A stretch of DNA of 64,000 nt from Caballeronia sp. INDeC2. Lineage in GTDB: Bacteria > Pseudomonadota > Gammaproteobacteria > Burkholderiales > Burkholderiaceae. Positions 1-8,527 of the stretch are shown here, piece after piece (the first letter of the stretch is position 1; the number at the start of each line of letters is the position of its first letter). Under the pieces are notes generated by a model. The model made no database searches, was not told where the DNA came from, and saw nothing but the letters and a program-made list of their open reading frames with translations. The stretch is taken from NCBI RefSeq assembly GCF_023631325.1, contig NZ_JALQDG010000051.1:61140-125139 (forward strand). The letters run 5' to 3'. The position numbers and the translations under genes are program-made.

Positions 1-1
1 G

Positions 2-157
2 GACTTATCGCATCAAGCGCACACCCTTGCCGGCATCGCCGCACATAAATTTTCGCTTTTGGGTCAAGCAACAAGCTTCATCGTCCACTTCCAAATACCT
101 CTGTTTGGGGTGATTCTCGCCGTGCTCTTGACGGCTTTGCAGCAACAATCAACTTGA
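2..157 (+). CDS. C-terminal end of a membrane protein, candidate Pycsar effector (5' truncated by window edge)
   Basis: An open frame runs in from the left edge and stops at TGA 155-157. The visible 51 residues end in a hydrophobic helix (PLFGVILAVLLTAL) followed by a short polar tail, so the protein is membrane-anchored at its C-terminus. The next gene starts 15 bp downstream behind an AAAGG ribosome-binding site, so the two are probably co-transcribed. Cyclases of the PycC type are paired with a membrane (PycTM) or TIR effector, and this tail fits a PycTM/DUF5706-like protein in position and topology. Too little is visible to assign a family from sequence alone; the effector role is inference from the neighbour. 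Confidence 0.5.
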   Translation, partial: DLSHQAHTLAGIAAHKFSLLGQATSFIVHFQIPLFGVILAVLLTALQQQST

Positions 158-172
158 AAAGGCAAAACCATC

Positions 173-1524
173 ATGAGCCGCGACATCGAACAGTTTAAAA
201 AGAGCTTCGACAATCTCTTCGAGCAAGTCAGTCGTCGACGGACATTTGCGAAATCCGGATGGGCTCTCGACAGCGTCGTCGGGAGCAACGTTGTTCGGAT
301 TCGGCGCTCCCAGCGGTTCAGGAAGAGTACACAGTCCAACTTCCTATCCGCCGCTGGTTCGGCAAAGAGCCCGCCGTTAATCGTGGACGTATCGGCTGTC
401 ACCCTGATTTTCAGCACCTTGAAGGAACGGACGAAATCGAGTATCACCACGTCACGACGATGTTCATCGACGTGAAGAACTCGACGCGGCTGGGCCTGCG
501 ATATCCGCTAGACGTGGTCCAGCACATCAAGAACTCGATTTTGCGGGCCGCGTCGGAAACCGTCCGCGCGATGGACGGGCATGTGCATCGTTTCATGGGC
601 GACGCGCTCATGGCCTTTTTTGGCGGACGAGGCACGTGCAAGGAGTCGTCCGCGATGGCGGCAATCTCTTGTGCTGCGATGTTGCAGGCGCTCATGCAGG
701 AGTCGGTGGTGCCTGCGTTGATGAAGCGAGGCATCGACGCACGGGACATCGGATTTCGAGTCGGCCTGGACTTCGGGGACGACAAGGATGTGCTGTGGTC
801 ATCCTACGGTTATACCGACGTGCACGAAGTGACGGCGACTTCTTTCTACGTCGACGTGTCGGCGAAGCTTCAATCGATGGCGTCGAAGGACGCCGCGATG
901 CTGGGGCAGAATTTAATGAAGTTTCTCGACCTGCCGGAGACCCTCCTGCAGCAGAAGACCGAACGGCGCGGGGATGAGATAGTGACGGTTCCGTATCTGC
1001 GGCCGAACTACGAGATGTCGGACGGAAACCCATTGAACTACGAGGTTCGCAAGCTCAACTTCAAGGCGTTTGCGAAACTCCTTCCGCTGCCGACCGAGCT
1101 CAAGCAAATTCTTGTCCCCGAGGTCAAGGCGCGCGGCGGTATCAGCTTTTACGCGAGCGTGCTCGGCGGCGCGGAGGGATTCAAGCCGTATCCGTCACTT
1201 TCAGAATGCCTGCCCAAGCACGTCGACCTCTCTTTCGTCGTGCGGGCGGAGCCGCTCGCACTCGATGGGCTGCGCCTACCGCTCTCGGGCAAGTTCATCA
1301 AGCAGAATCACGGGAAAGAGGCGCGCGAAAATGATGGCCTTGAGCCCGAGGTCGTGGAGTTCGAGATGCGGCGAACGACGGACGGATTCGGTAACGCGAA
1401 GCCTTGTGAGCGGACGTTCAAGCGTTCGACGGCGTATCGCGGCGTGCATTCCGTCACGGCGCGTATTGTGGATGCAAGCGGGCAGATCGTGTTTCAAGAC
1501 ACGATTGCAGTTCACATCAAGTAA
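173..1524 (+). CDS. pycC: PycC-like pyrimidine nucleotide cyclase with C-terminal AGS-C sensor domain; apparent N-terminal frameshift
   Basis: Class III nucleotidyl cyclase fused to an adenylyl/guanylyl-SMODS C-terminal sensor (AGS-C) domain, the architecture of Pycsar cyclases that make cCMP or cUMP on phage infection. Numbered from ATG 259, metal-binding aspartates are D71 (FIDVKNST) and D115 (HRFMGDALMAFFG). The C-terminal 110 residues carry the AGS-C pattern (NHGKEAREND, then STAYRGVHSVTA). The best start is ATG 173, with AAAGG about 10 nt upstream, but it reads in a different frame (MSRDIEQFKKSFDNLFEQ) from the cyclase. The switch falls at about 290-310, where the frame giving LPIRRWFGKEPAVNRG begins. 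ATG 259 is in the cyclase frame but has no ribosome-binding site and opens with an arginine-rich, non-domain-like stretch. A single-base indel (biological or assembly) is therefore likely. A CBASS-associated cyclase is the alternative. Confidence 0.72.
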
Positions 1525-1849
1525 GTGACTTCGACGGTACGCATCGGTTATCAAGAATGGCCGACTTCAGACCTCGCTCGCCAAGAAGCCGTGCTTCCGC
1601 AGCCATCGCTGATGTGTCGTCGTGATGTCGTGGAACATCGTGCAACCGGACAAGCAGCGCTCCGTTGTTGCTCAAGTCGCATCCAACGTATTGGCGTAGA
1701 TAGTGCGACGGGCCGATTTGTACACCAAGAGCCGTCGAGGCGTCCGGCCGGAGTCAGCGTCGGAGAAAGGGCGGACCATGTGAGCTGGCGAACGCCGGAA
1801 GCAGCCATCCCGCCGCGCGGCGCAGTCAATGTCGGTAGCTCGCCATAGT

Positions 1850-1883
1850 GCTGACGTTCAGGGGAGCCTCCTTGAACGTCAGC
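1850..1883. repeat. Perfect 11-bp inverted repeat (hairpin)
   Basis: GCTGACGTTCA (1850-1860) is exactly complementary to TGAACGTCAGC (1873-1883) across a 12-nt loop. It lies 330 bp downstream of the cyclase stop with no following T-tract, so it is not a typical terminator. It could be an attachment or processing structure, or the end of a decayed mobile element. Confidence 0.6.
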
Positions 1884-2103
1884 TAAGGCCGATTCAGGTT
1901 CCTCCGGCAGGTGCCGGCATCAGCACCTCAGCGTGAGCAAGGCAAGACGCTGCTGTCAAACGACTGGGATCGTGCGAGGAGGATGGCGCTCGCTACCGCG
2001 TTGTGAAATTGTTGGCAGAATTCGAGCCGTTAAAAGACTGGGAGTTATCTTTATACCCGCGTTTTGTACCCTAACCAGCCGCAAATCGTACTGCCTTAAA
2101 TCA

Positions 2104-2263
2104 TTAAAAGCCGATCATAGCGTGGCCGCGGTCGACAATGACGAAGCGGCCGCCTTGCTGAGCGAGGTGTTTCAGGATTGGAATGGTCGGACCGAGCCGG
2201 TACTGCCCGGTTAAGCAGGCCATACCACGGCGCCTGAGTGTCGTCGATGATCGCGATAGGGCC
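2104..2263 (-). pseudogene. Unidentified C-terminal coding remnant
   Basis: On the minus strand a frame ending at TAA 2104-2106 reads GQYRLGPTIPILKHLAQQGG then RFVIVDRGHAMIGF. The composition is protein-like, unlike the other frames here. Upstream the frame becomes arginine-rich with no start or ribosome-binding site. I do not recognise the family. It looks like the 3' end of a lost gene. Confidence 0.25.
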
Positions 2264-2698
2264 AAACGGCGACGACAGTGTTGCAGGGCTGCGTCAGTGT
2301 TCCGGTACGCTTCGCCGGCGGCCGGGCCGGTCGTGATGGTCTTGGCCGATCCAGCACCTGTCTTTATTTAGAGCAAGCCGACAGTCCATGGACAGGGCGG
2401 CGCCTCGTAAGACTCACTGAATAGTACAGAGACCAGCGTGTGCCGCGCAACGGCCGCCAGCAAAGAGGAGCACGGCTGGCAGCCGGTTACGTCGCCTTGT
2501 AGCGTGCGTGCGGCATAAACTCTCGCCTCCAATAAAACTGGCAGTGTTTTGTGCTGGAATGGAGCCTCGTCAGCCCACGATTCGACAGCATCTGCGCCAA
2601 GGAAACCAATATTATTGATCTATTCAAAACATGGTGCGCACAAGCGCCCGGGGTCTCAAGAAGCAAGACCTCTCGAGTTGCGCTAGTCGGAGAACAAA

Positions 2699-4486
2699 TT
2701 GAAAGTTGCTGTCACGGAAATTGCACAGGTCGCGTCGGCCGAGTCGGCTCACTTCACCGGAGCAAACACTCTTTCGGGGGCCCACATGGTGGTGTCGGCA
2801 TTGCGCATGGAAGGCATAGACACCGTGTGGGGCTACCCGGGCGGCGCAGTTTTGCCGATCTACGATGCGCTTCTCTGCACGCCGGCGATCACCAACGTGC
2901 TGGTGCGCCATGAGCAGGCCGCCGTCCATGCAGCGGATGGCTACGCTCGCGCAACGGGGAAGGTCGGTGTCGCCCTTGTCACCTCGGGGCCCGGCGTAAC
3001 CAACGCCGTCACCGGCATTGCGACGGCGTATTTTGACTCGATTCCCATTGTCGTGATCTGCGCCAACGTACCGACGGACGCCATAGGAAAGGATGCATTT
3101 CAGGAATGCGATACGGTGGGCGTGACGCGCTCGATCGTGAAACACAATTCTTTCGTCTCGAACGTCGACCAGCTTGCCGCGACGCTCAAGAAGGCTTTTT
3201 ATATCGCCGCTAGCGGACGGCCGGGACCCGTCGTGGTCGATATTCCAAAAGACGTTCTGCTGGCGCACGCTCCATTTGTGTACCCGCAAACGGTCGAGTT
3301 GCGTTCGTATAGGCCGCGAACTGAAGGTCACGCCAAGCAAATCGAGCGTGCTGCCAACGCGTTACGCCGAGCGCGGCGTCCCTGTATCCTGGTTGGAGGC
3401 GGCGCCATCGCCTCAGGGGCCGAGGAAGAGGTTGCTAAGCTCGCGCGGAGCCTTGATGCGCCAGTGGCAAGCACGCTGATGGGGCTGGGCGTGTTTCCTG
3501 GCACGCACCATCAAAGCGTGGGGATGCCGGGCATGCACGGGACCTATGAAGCCAACCTTGCCCTTCAGAATAGCGACGTGGTTATTGCGCTTGGCGCGCG
3601 CTTTGACGATCGCGTGATCGGCCATCCTGAGGACTTCTGTGCGTCCGATCGAACGATCATCCAGATCGATATTGATCCGGCGACGATTGACAAGCGCGTG
3701 CGTGTAGACGTGCCGATCGTCGGCGACGTTAAGACGGTGCTCCGTGCCCTCTTGGCGCTGCTTCCCGAAGAAGCGATTGATAGGTCTGCGCGCGACGCAT
3801 GGTGGCGCGATATTGAAGGTTGGCGCTCTCGCTCATGCCTTGCTTATTCATCCAGTGATACTGTCATCAAGCCCCAGTTCGTGTTGGAGAAGCTGTGGGA
3901 AGTGACGCGTGGCGATGCGTTCGTCTGCTCTGACGTCGGACAGCATCAGATGTGGGCCGCACAGTTTTACGCCTTTGACAAGCCTCGACGCTGGATCAAC
4001 TCGGGCGGCCTCGGAACGATGGGGGTCGGTCTTCCTTATGCAATGGGCGTGAAGCGCGCGTATCCCGAGGCCGACGTGGTAACCGTGACGGGAGATGGTT
4101 CAATCCAGATGTGTATTCAGGAGCTTTCCACCTGCAAGCAATACGGGCTGGACGTCAAGATAGTTTCGCTCAACAACGGCTATCTCGGCATGGTGAAGCA
4201 GTTGCAGCACGTCCATTATGGCGACCGCTTGTCGAATTCGTACATGGACGCGTTGCCCGATTTCGCTGCGCTCGCTCGTGCGTATGGCCATGTGGGGCTG
4301 CGCGTCGAGGGGCCCGACGAGGTCGAGCCTGCCCTGCGGGAGGCGCTCGCCATGAAGGGACGCGTGGTGTTTCTCGATGTGATCGTCGATCCGTCAGAGA
4401 ACGTCTGGCCGATGGTTCGCGCGGGTTCCGGCTTGACCGACATGTTGCTCACGTCGGCCGATCTGCAGCGCGACGCTGTTCATTGA
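2699..4486 (+). CDS. ilvB: Acetolactate synthase large (catalytic) subunit
   Basis: Thiamine-diphosphate enzyme that condenses two pyruvates to acetolactate (valine/leucine), or pyruvate with 2-oxobutyrate (isoleucine). At 595 aa it is a full-length AHAS catalytic subunit: N-terminal PYR domain with the catalytic glutamate E72 (VRHEQAAVHAADGYARATG), central domain, and C-terminal PP domain with the ThDP/Mg motif G465-D-G through NNGYLGMV. The start is TTG with GGAG about 8 nt upstream; the first in-frame ATG (residue 30) would trim the domain edge. No regulatory subunit (ilvN) or ilvC follows, unlike the usual ilvBNC operon, so this is an orphan copy that may be feedback-insensitive or act on other 2-oxo acids. 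An Lrp-family regulator follows 112 bp downstream. Confidence 0.9.
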   Translation: MKVAVTEIAQVASAESAHFTGANTLSGAHMVVSALRMEGIDTVWGYPGGAVLPIYDALLCTPAITNVLVRHEQAAVHAADGYARATGKVGVALVTSGPGVTNAVTGIATAYFDSIPIVVICANVPTDAIGKDAFQECDTVGVTRSIVKHNSFVSNVDQLAATLKKAFYIAASGRPGPVVVDIPKDVLLAHAPFVYPQTVELRSYRPRTEGHAKQIERAANALRRARRPCILVGGGAIASGAEEEVAKLARSLDAPVASTLMGLGVFPGTHHQSVGMPGMHGTYEANLALQNSDVVIALGARFDDRVIGHPEDFCASDRTIIQIDIDPATIDKRVRVDVPIVGDVKTVLRALLALLPEEAIDRSARDAWWRDIEGWRSRSCLAYSSSDTVIKPQFVLEKLWEVTRGDAFVCSDVGQHQMWAAQFYAFDKPRRWINSGGLGTMGVGLPYAMGVKRAYPEADVVTVTGDGSIQMCIQELSTCKQYGLDVKIVSLNNGYLGMVKQLQHVHYGDRLSNSYMDALPDFAALARAYGHVGLRVEGPDEVEPALREALAMKGRVVFLDVIVDPSENVWPMVRAGSGLTDMLLTSADLQRDAVH

Positions 4487-4598
4487 ACGCCGGTTCGGAC
4501 TGCATCGACGCGCTACACTCCTGGATCTCATGGCTGTGAAACCGAAACGGCACGCTACGTTTCGCTAACCACCGGGATTTGATTCTCTAGGATGTGCA

Positions 4599-5069
4599 AT
4601 GGTGCAACTCGACCCAATCGACATACGGATCCTTAACGAACTGCAGCAGGACGCGCACCTGACGAACGTGGAACTCGCGGCGCGCGTCAACCTATCTCCA
4701 TCGCCGTGTCTTGCGCGCGTGCGGGCGATGGAGCGCAGAGGTCTGATCAGGCAGCGTGTGACGCTTCTCGCACCAGAGATGTTCGGCTTGAACGTCAACG
4801 TGTTTATTCACATATCGCTCGAGAACCAGCGACGCGAGGGACTGGACGAATTCGAGCGGGCGATCGCCGTCATACCCGGAGTAATGGAGTGCTATCTGAT
4901 GACCGGCGATGCCGACTATCTCTTGCGTGTGCTGGTGCGCGACACCCAAGCGCTTGAACGGCTGATCGTCGACGAACTGACGCGTATCCCCAATGTGAAG
5001 AGCATACGCTCCAGTTTCGCACTGAAGCAGGTGCTGTACTCAACGGCGATTCCCTTGGCAGCGGAATAG
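4599..5069 (+). CDS. Lrp/AsnC family transcriptional regulator
   Basis: A 156-aa leucine-responsive-type regulator. Residues 5-55 form the winged helix-turn-helix (LDPIDIRILNELQQDAHL, then ELAARVNLSPSPCLARVRAM). Residues about 68-145 form the RAM ligand-binding domain, with the ligand-loop signature TGDADYLLRVLV. Such proteins form octamers that wrap promoters and sense amino acids. AGGA precedes the ATG by about 6 nt. Placed just after the acetolactate synthase gene on the same strand, it plausibly controls that gene in response to a branched-chain amino acid; this is inference. Confidence 0.9.
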   Translation: MVQLDPIDIRILNELQQDAHLTNVELAARVNLSPSPCLARVRAMERRGLIRQRVTLLAPEMFGLNVNVFIHISLENQRREGLDEFERAIAVIPGVMECYLMTGDADYLLRVLVRDTQALERLIVDELTRIPNVKSIRSSFALKQVLYSTAIPLAAE

Positions 5070-5551
5070 GCGCGTCCGGGCAAGGAACTCTACGCCAGTG
5101 ACCTGAACCGCCATGGCGACCATTGGAGGGGCAGCAAGAGGCATGACGCGCGCTGGAATCTGGACGGCCGTCGAAAACCCCGACGCTGCTGCCACGTTAT
5201 CGCACAGCAAACCGTTGCTTCCTGGGGACGCGGATAGCAACAACTGAGCGTCTTACAACGGTCGTCTTGCCGTCGGTGGCCTAACAGCGGCGACGATTGA
5301 CCAGACAACTTGCGATCGTTTGCCATGACGCGGCGGGTGCCCAGGCGCTGCACCTGGAGTGAGGGCCTCATGAACGGTTCGTCGCAGGCGTCGCGGTTCG
5401 CTTTGCGTTCGTCGACTACTCTTCGATAAGCGAGCTCTGGCGTCACCGGAAACCTCATTGTAGCGGGACTCCGGAGTTCCGTGATTCAACAGCGTATGGG
5501 TCGTCCACGGCACGGCGCAGAGACGCAATCGCGTTGCACGATAGGATTTTT
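5070..5551. other. Intergenic, no gene seen
   Basis: About 480 bp between the Lrp-family gene and the convergent TetR gene. Open frames on both strands lack ribosome-binding sites and recognisable domains. I see no clear terminator or repeat. Confidence 0.5.
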
Positions 5552-6262
5552 TCACGATGCGGAGTAACCCAGGAACGACTGGCCTTCTTTTGAATTCATG
5601 TTAAGCGCCCAGAGCGGCTTCGCGGCGCTCAGGCGTCCCGATGCCCAGTCCTGAAGATAGGCCAGCGAAAACCGCGCGCCTTCGTCGCAAAGCTCGCGTT
5701 GACAGCCGAGGCTTGCAAGCGCCATGCGGGTATACGCATTAATGTACGCGTTGGGATCGGAAAGGCCTTGTCTGATTGATTGGATGGCACGTGCCGTTGC
5801 ACCCATCAGGAAATCAGCCGCCGCGTCGACGTCGTCGAACTGAAATATCCCGGCACGTTTTCCGGCTTCGAGGTCCGCAGCCATGTATGTCGTCAGCAAG
5901 GTATGGTGAGGCCACGCATCCGGTAGCGTCATGAAACCAGCCCATTTGCGGTCGAGCAGGGCGCGTACGAGGAACACGCGAAAGCCGACTGACGCCCGTT
6001 GCCATGGGTGCGTCAGCACGTCATACGCAGGCAGGATATCCGTGATCATCTGATTGCTGAATTCCTGGCCGATGGCTGCCAGCACCTGATCCAACGAATC
6101 GAAATAGTTGTAGAACGTGCCTCTCGAGACTCTTGCCTCACGAATGACGTCGTCGATCACAGGGTGCCCCGCGTGATCGGCAAACACGCGTGTTGCAGCG
6201 TCAATGAGCTTCGTGCGCATCAATAACCGCTTTTTTTCCGCTACCTTCGAACGATGATCCAT
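5552..6262 (-). CDS. TetR/AcrR family transcriptional regulator
   Basis: A 236-aa TetR repressor. The N-terminal helix-turn-helix lies at about residues 15-60 (IDAATRVFADHAG, then VIREARVSRGTFYNYFDSLD), followed by a long helical ligand domain. I start it at ATG 6262 (AGGA 8 nt upstream); a further in-frame TTG at 6292 has no ribosome-binding site. It is transcribed away from the monooxygenase/aceEF operon, and the 390-bp divergent region carries two matching repeat boxes, so it most likely represses that operon and itself until an aromatic inducer binds. Confidence 0.9.
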   Translation of the reverse strand: MDHRSKVAEKKRLLMRTKLIDAATRVFADHAGHPVIDDVIREARVSRGTFYNYFDSLDQVLAAIGQEFSNQMITDILPAYDVLTHPWQRASVGFRVFLVRALLDRKWAGFMTLPDAWPHHTLLTTYMAADLEAGKRAGIFQFDDVDAAADFLMGATARAIQSIRQGLSDPNAYINAYTRMALASLGCQRELCDEGARFSLAYLQDWASGRLSAAKPLWALNMNSKEGQSFLGYSAS

Positions 6263-6301
6263 TATCGAGTCCTGTCGATGTATCGTGGACAATTAAGTAT
6301 A

Positions 6302-6405
6302 TGACATCTGTCAGAATGACAAAAAAATCATTACAGATGGTCTGTCGGAGAGGGTCTTTGCCAGCAATCTTTATATTTCATATGTGACATTTTGTCATAG
6401 TGACA
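6302..6405. promoter_or_regulatory. Two matching operator-like boxes between tetR and the catabolic operon
   Basis: Box 1 (6302-6321) reads TGACATCTGTCAGAATGACA. Box 2 (6385-6405) reads TGACATTTTGTCA, then TAG, then TGACA. Each has a TGACA/TGTCA inverted pair followed by a third direct TGACA. They sit 40 bp and 123 bp from the TetR start, in the A/T-rich divergent promoter region. Two such matches in one intergenic region are best explained as operators of the adjacent TetR protein. Confidence 0.6.
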
Positions 6406-6654
6406 ACCGCGTAGTATAGGAAACCCTAGTAGGAGTGAAAAAGGCTTGAGTGCCGGGCGAGACAAGCTCTATATTTATTCTCAACGAACGATGACATAAA
6501 CGTCATTGTTCAAATCGGGAAACGGCGTTAATTCCCTGGCTTCAGGCGGCCTTGAGTAACAAGCATGCCGCTTTCCCTGCCACCCTCCGTGCGGAGAAAA
6601 GGCAGGCTTCCTTGTCTATTTTCCATGCCTGTTTAGCCAGGCGATGTACTTAGG

Positions 6655-7920
6655 ATGACTAACATGAACATGATGAAAACCATCGAACATGTGCTGCACG
6701 ATGATGCGCTCCCGTCAGAGTGGCCCGTCCAGCAACCGGTGAAGAGCGCCCCCTCGATCCAGAAGCTCGTTCAGCGCGCCGTCGAACTCCAACCGCTCCT
6801 GATGAAGAACGCCGCAGCCGCTGAGCGCAACCGGCGCGCCAGCGACGAAAGCATTCAAGCTATTGCCGAGGCGGGCTTGTTTCGGTTGATGGTCCCGAAA
6901 CGCTACGGCGGTTACGAGGGCACGGTGCGCGCACATCTCGAAGTGTCGGCAGCGCTCGGCGAAGCCTGTGGTGGTACCGCATGGGTCGTGGCGCTCACCA
7001 ACGTGTGCGCCTGGATCACGTCTCTCTATCCCACGCAAGCACAGGACGAAGTCTGGGGCAGTAATCCGGCCGCGCGCGTGGCGGGCGTATTCACCCCGTC
7101 GACTCAGTCGCGTCGAGTCGAAGGGGGCCTCGTCATCTCGGGCAAGTGGTATTTTTCGTCAGGCTCGCTGCATGCAGATTGGGCCTCGATCGGGGTGATC
7201 GAACACGACGAAAACGGGGCGTTCAAGAAGCAGTACCTCGCGCTCGTGCCGATGTCGGAACTGTCAATTGAGGATACGTGGTTCACGGCAGGCATGCGCG
7301 CATCAGGAAGTAATTGCATCGTTGGCAACGAGGTGTTCGTGCCGGACCATCGTCTACTCGACATGATGGCTGCCATCGATCGGCGCTACCCGACCGAATG
7401 TAAGGACGAGGCCTCGTACCGGGCGTCCTTTGTGCCGCTCGCCGCATTGATTCTTACCGGCCCGCAGCTCGGGCTCGGCCGCGCGGCGCTCAAGTACGTA
7501 ACGGAGAAGGCACCGCAGCGGCCGATCACCTATACGTCCTACGAGAAGCAGACGGATTCGACGGTCTTTCAGACGCAAATCGCCGAAGCCGCAATCAAGA
7601 TTGACAATGCTCATCTGCGTGCGTTCCGTGCAGCCGATGAGATCGACGCCGCCGCGCGACGCGACGAACAGCTCGACGATGTTACCCGGGCACGCACCCG
7701 TGCCGATACGGGCATGGTGACGACATACATTACCGAGGCGATCAACACCCTGCTGTGGGCGCACGGAGCCGGCGGCTTTGCGGAGTCCAGTCCGCTGCAA
7801 CGTTGGTGGCGCGACTCCAACACGGCCGCGCGGCACGCCGTTGGTCTGCCGGCGATCGGGCTTGAGCTGTACGGCAAGGCGCTGCTTGGAGTCGAAAACA
7901 ACATCACCCCGCTCATCTGA
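6655..7920 (+). CDS. Flavin-dependent aromatic monooxygenase, acyl-CoA-dehydrogenase fold (HsaA/HpaB-like oxygenase component)
   Basis: A 421-aa group D flavin monooxygenase that would use FADH2/FMNH2 from its partner reductase to hydroxylate a phenolic substrate. The N-terminal helical domain (LQPLLMKNAAAAERNRRASD) and the block SGKWYFSSGSLHADW are typical of HsaA and related hydroxylases. The C-terminal helical bundle ends with GVENNITPLI. Its stop is 2 bp from the flavin reductase start, indicating translational coupling. ATGs at 6655, 6664, 6670 and 6673 are in frame, and AGGA at 6652-6655 best serves 6664. True acyl-CoA dehydrogenase activity is unlikely given the reductase partner. Confidence 0.85.
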   Translation: MTNMNMMKTIEHVLHDDALPSEWPVQQPVKSAPSIQKLVQRAVELQPLLMKNAAAAERNRRASDESIQAIAEAGLFRLMVPKRYGGYEGTVRAHLEVSAALGEACGGTAWVVALTNVCAWITSLYPTQAQDEVWGSNPAARVAGVFTPSTQSRRVEGGLVISGKWYFSSGSLHADWASIGVIEHDENGAFKKQYLALVPMSELSIEDTWFTAGMRASGSNCIVGNEVFVPDHRLLDMMAAIDRRYPTECKDEASYRASFVPLAALILTGPQLGLGRAALKYVTEKAPQRPITYTSYEKQTDSTVFQTQIAEAAIKIDNAHLRAFRAADEIDAAARRDEQLDDVTRARTRADTGMVTTYITEAINTLLWAHGAGGFAESSPLQRWWRDSNTAARHAVGLPAIGLELYGKALLGVENNITPLI

Positions 7921-7922
7921 TC

Positions 7923-8468
7923 ATGAACGCACCCACCTCGTCTCCTGCGCGCCAGGCGATCGACCCAAAGCTGCTTCGCGCGACAATGGGCATGTTCGCA
8001 ACTGGCGTGACCATCGTTACCTACCGGCTCGACGGCGAGCCGGCAGGCATGACCGCGAACGCCTTCATGTCGGTGTCGCTTGAGCCCCCGCTCGTGCTGG
8101 TTTCCGTGCGTGCGCATTCGCGCTTCAACGAGTGGGTCGGCGTGGGCGTGCGGTATGGCATCAACTTCCTTGCTGAGGATCAGCGAGCCCTGAGCGCACA
8201 TTTCGGCGGGCGACCGCAGGCCGATCTAGGGCTGCCTCCTTTTTGCGAATACGAAGGCACGCCTCTGATCGATGGAAGTCTTGTGCAACTGGTCGCAAGG
8301 ACCGTGGATGTCCATCCGGCTGGAGATCATCTGCTGTACATCGGCGAACTCGAATACATCCGATACGGGACCCAGCGGCGACCGCTGGTTTTCTACAGCG
8401 GGAAATATCAACAGATGCACGCCCATACACCGATGGTCACCGCCGGTGGTTGCGTGGAAGGCTGGTGA
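7923..8468 (+). CDS. Flavin reductase component of the two-component monooxygenase (HsaB/HpaC-like)
   Basis: A 181-aa flavin reductase-like domain protein that reduces free FMN/FAD with NAD(P)H for the preceding oxygenase. The family block TGVTIVT then GMTANAFMSVSLEPPLVLVSV spans about residues 24-65; the loop SRFNEW and the C-terminal FYSGKYQQM are also typical. It begins 2 bp after the oxygenase stop. Confidence 0.88.
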   Translation: MNAPTSSPARQAIDPKLLRATMGMFATGVTIVTYRLDGEPAGMTANAFMSVSLEPPLVLVSVRAHSRFNEWVGVGVRYGINFLAEDQRALSAHFGGRPQADLGLPPFCEYEGTPLIDGSLVQLVARTVDVHPAGDHLLYIGELEYIRYGTQRRPLVFYSGKYQQMHAHTPMVTAGGCVEGW

Positions 8469-8527
8469 TGGTGATTCACTCATCGCCGATGCGTTTGAAC
8501 CGTCTTTGAAAATACAGGCGACTCGAA

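Larger units (their letters stand above)
1525..2698. other. 1.17-kb stretch without a convincing gene
   Basis: No frame here has a ribosome-binding site and a recognisable family. It holds a perfect 11-bp inverted repeat (1850-1883) and a minus-strand stretch at about 2104-2263 that looks like decayed coding sequence. The rest looks like old intergenic or eroded DNA between the defence locus and the acetolactate synthase gene. Confidence 0.5.
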
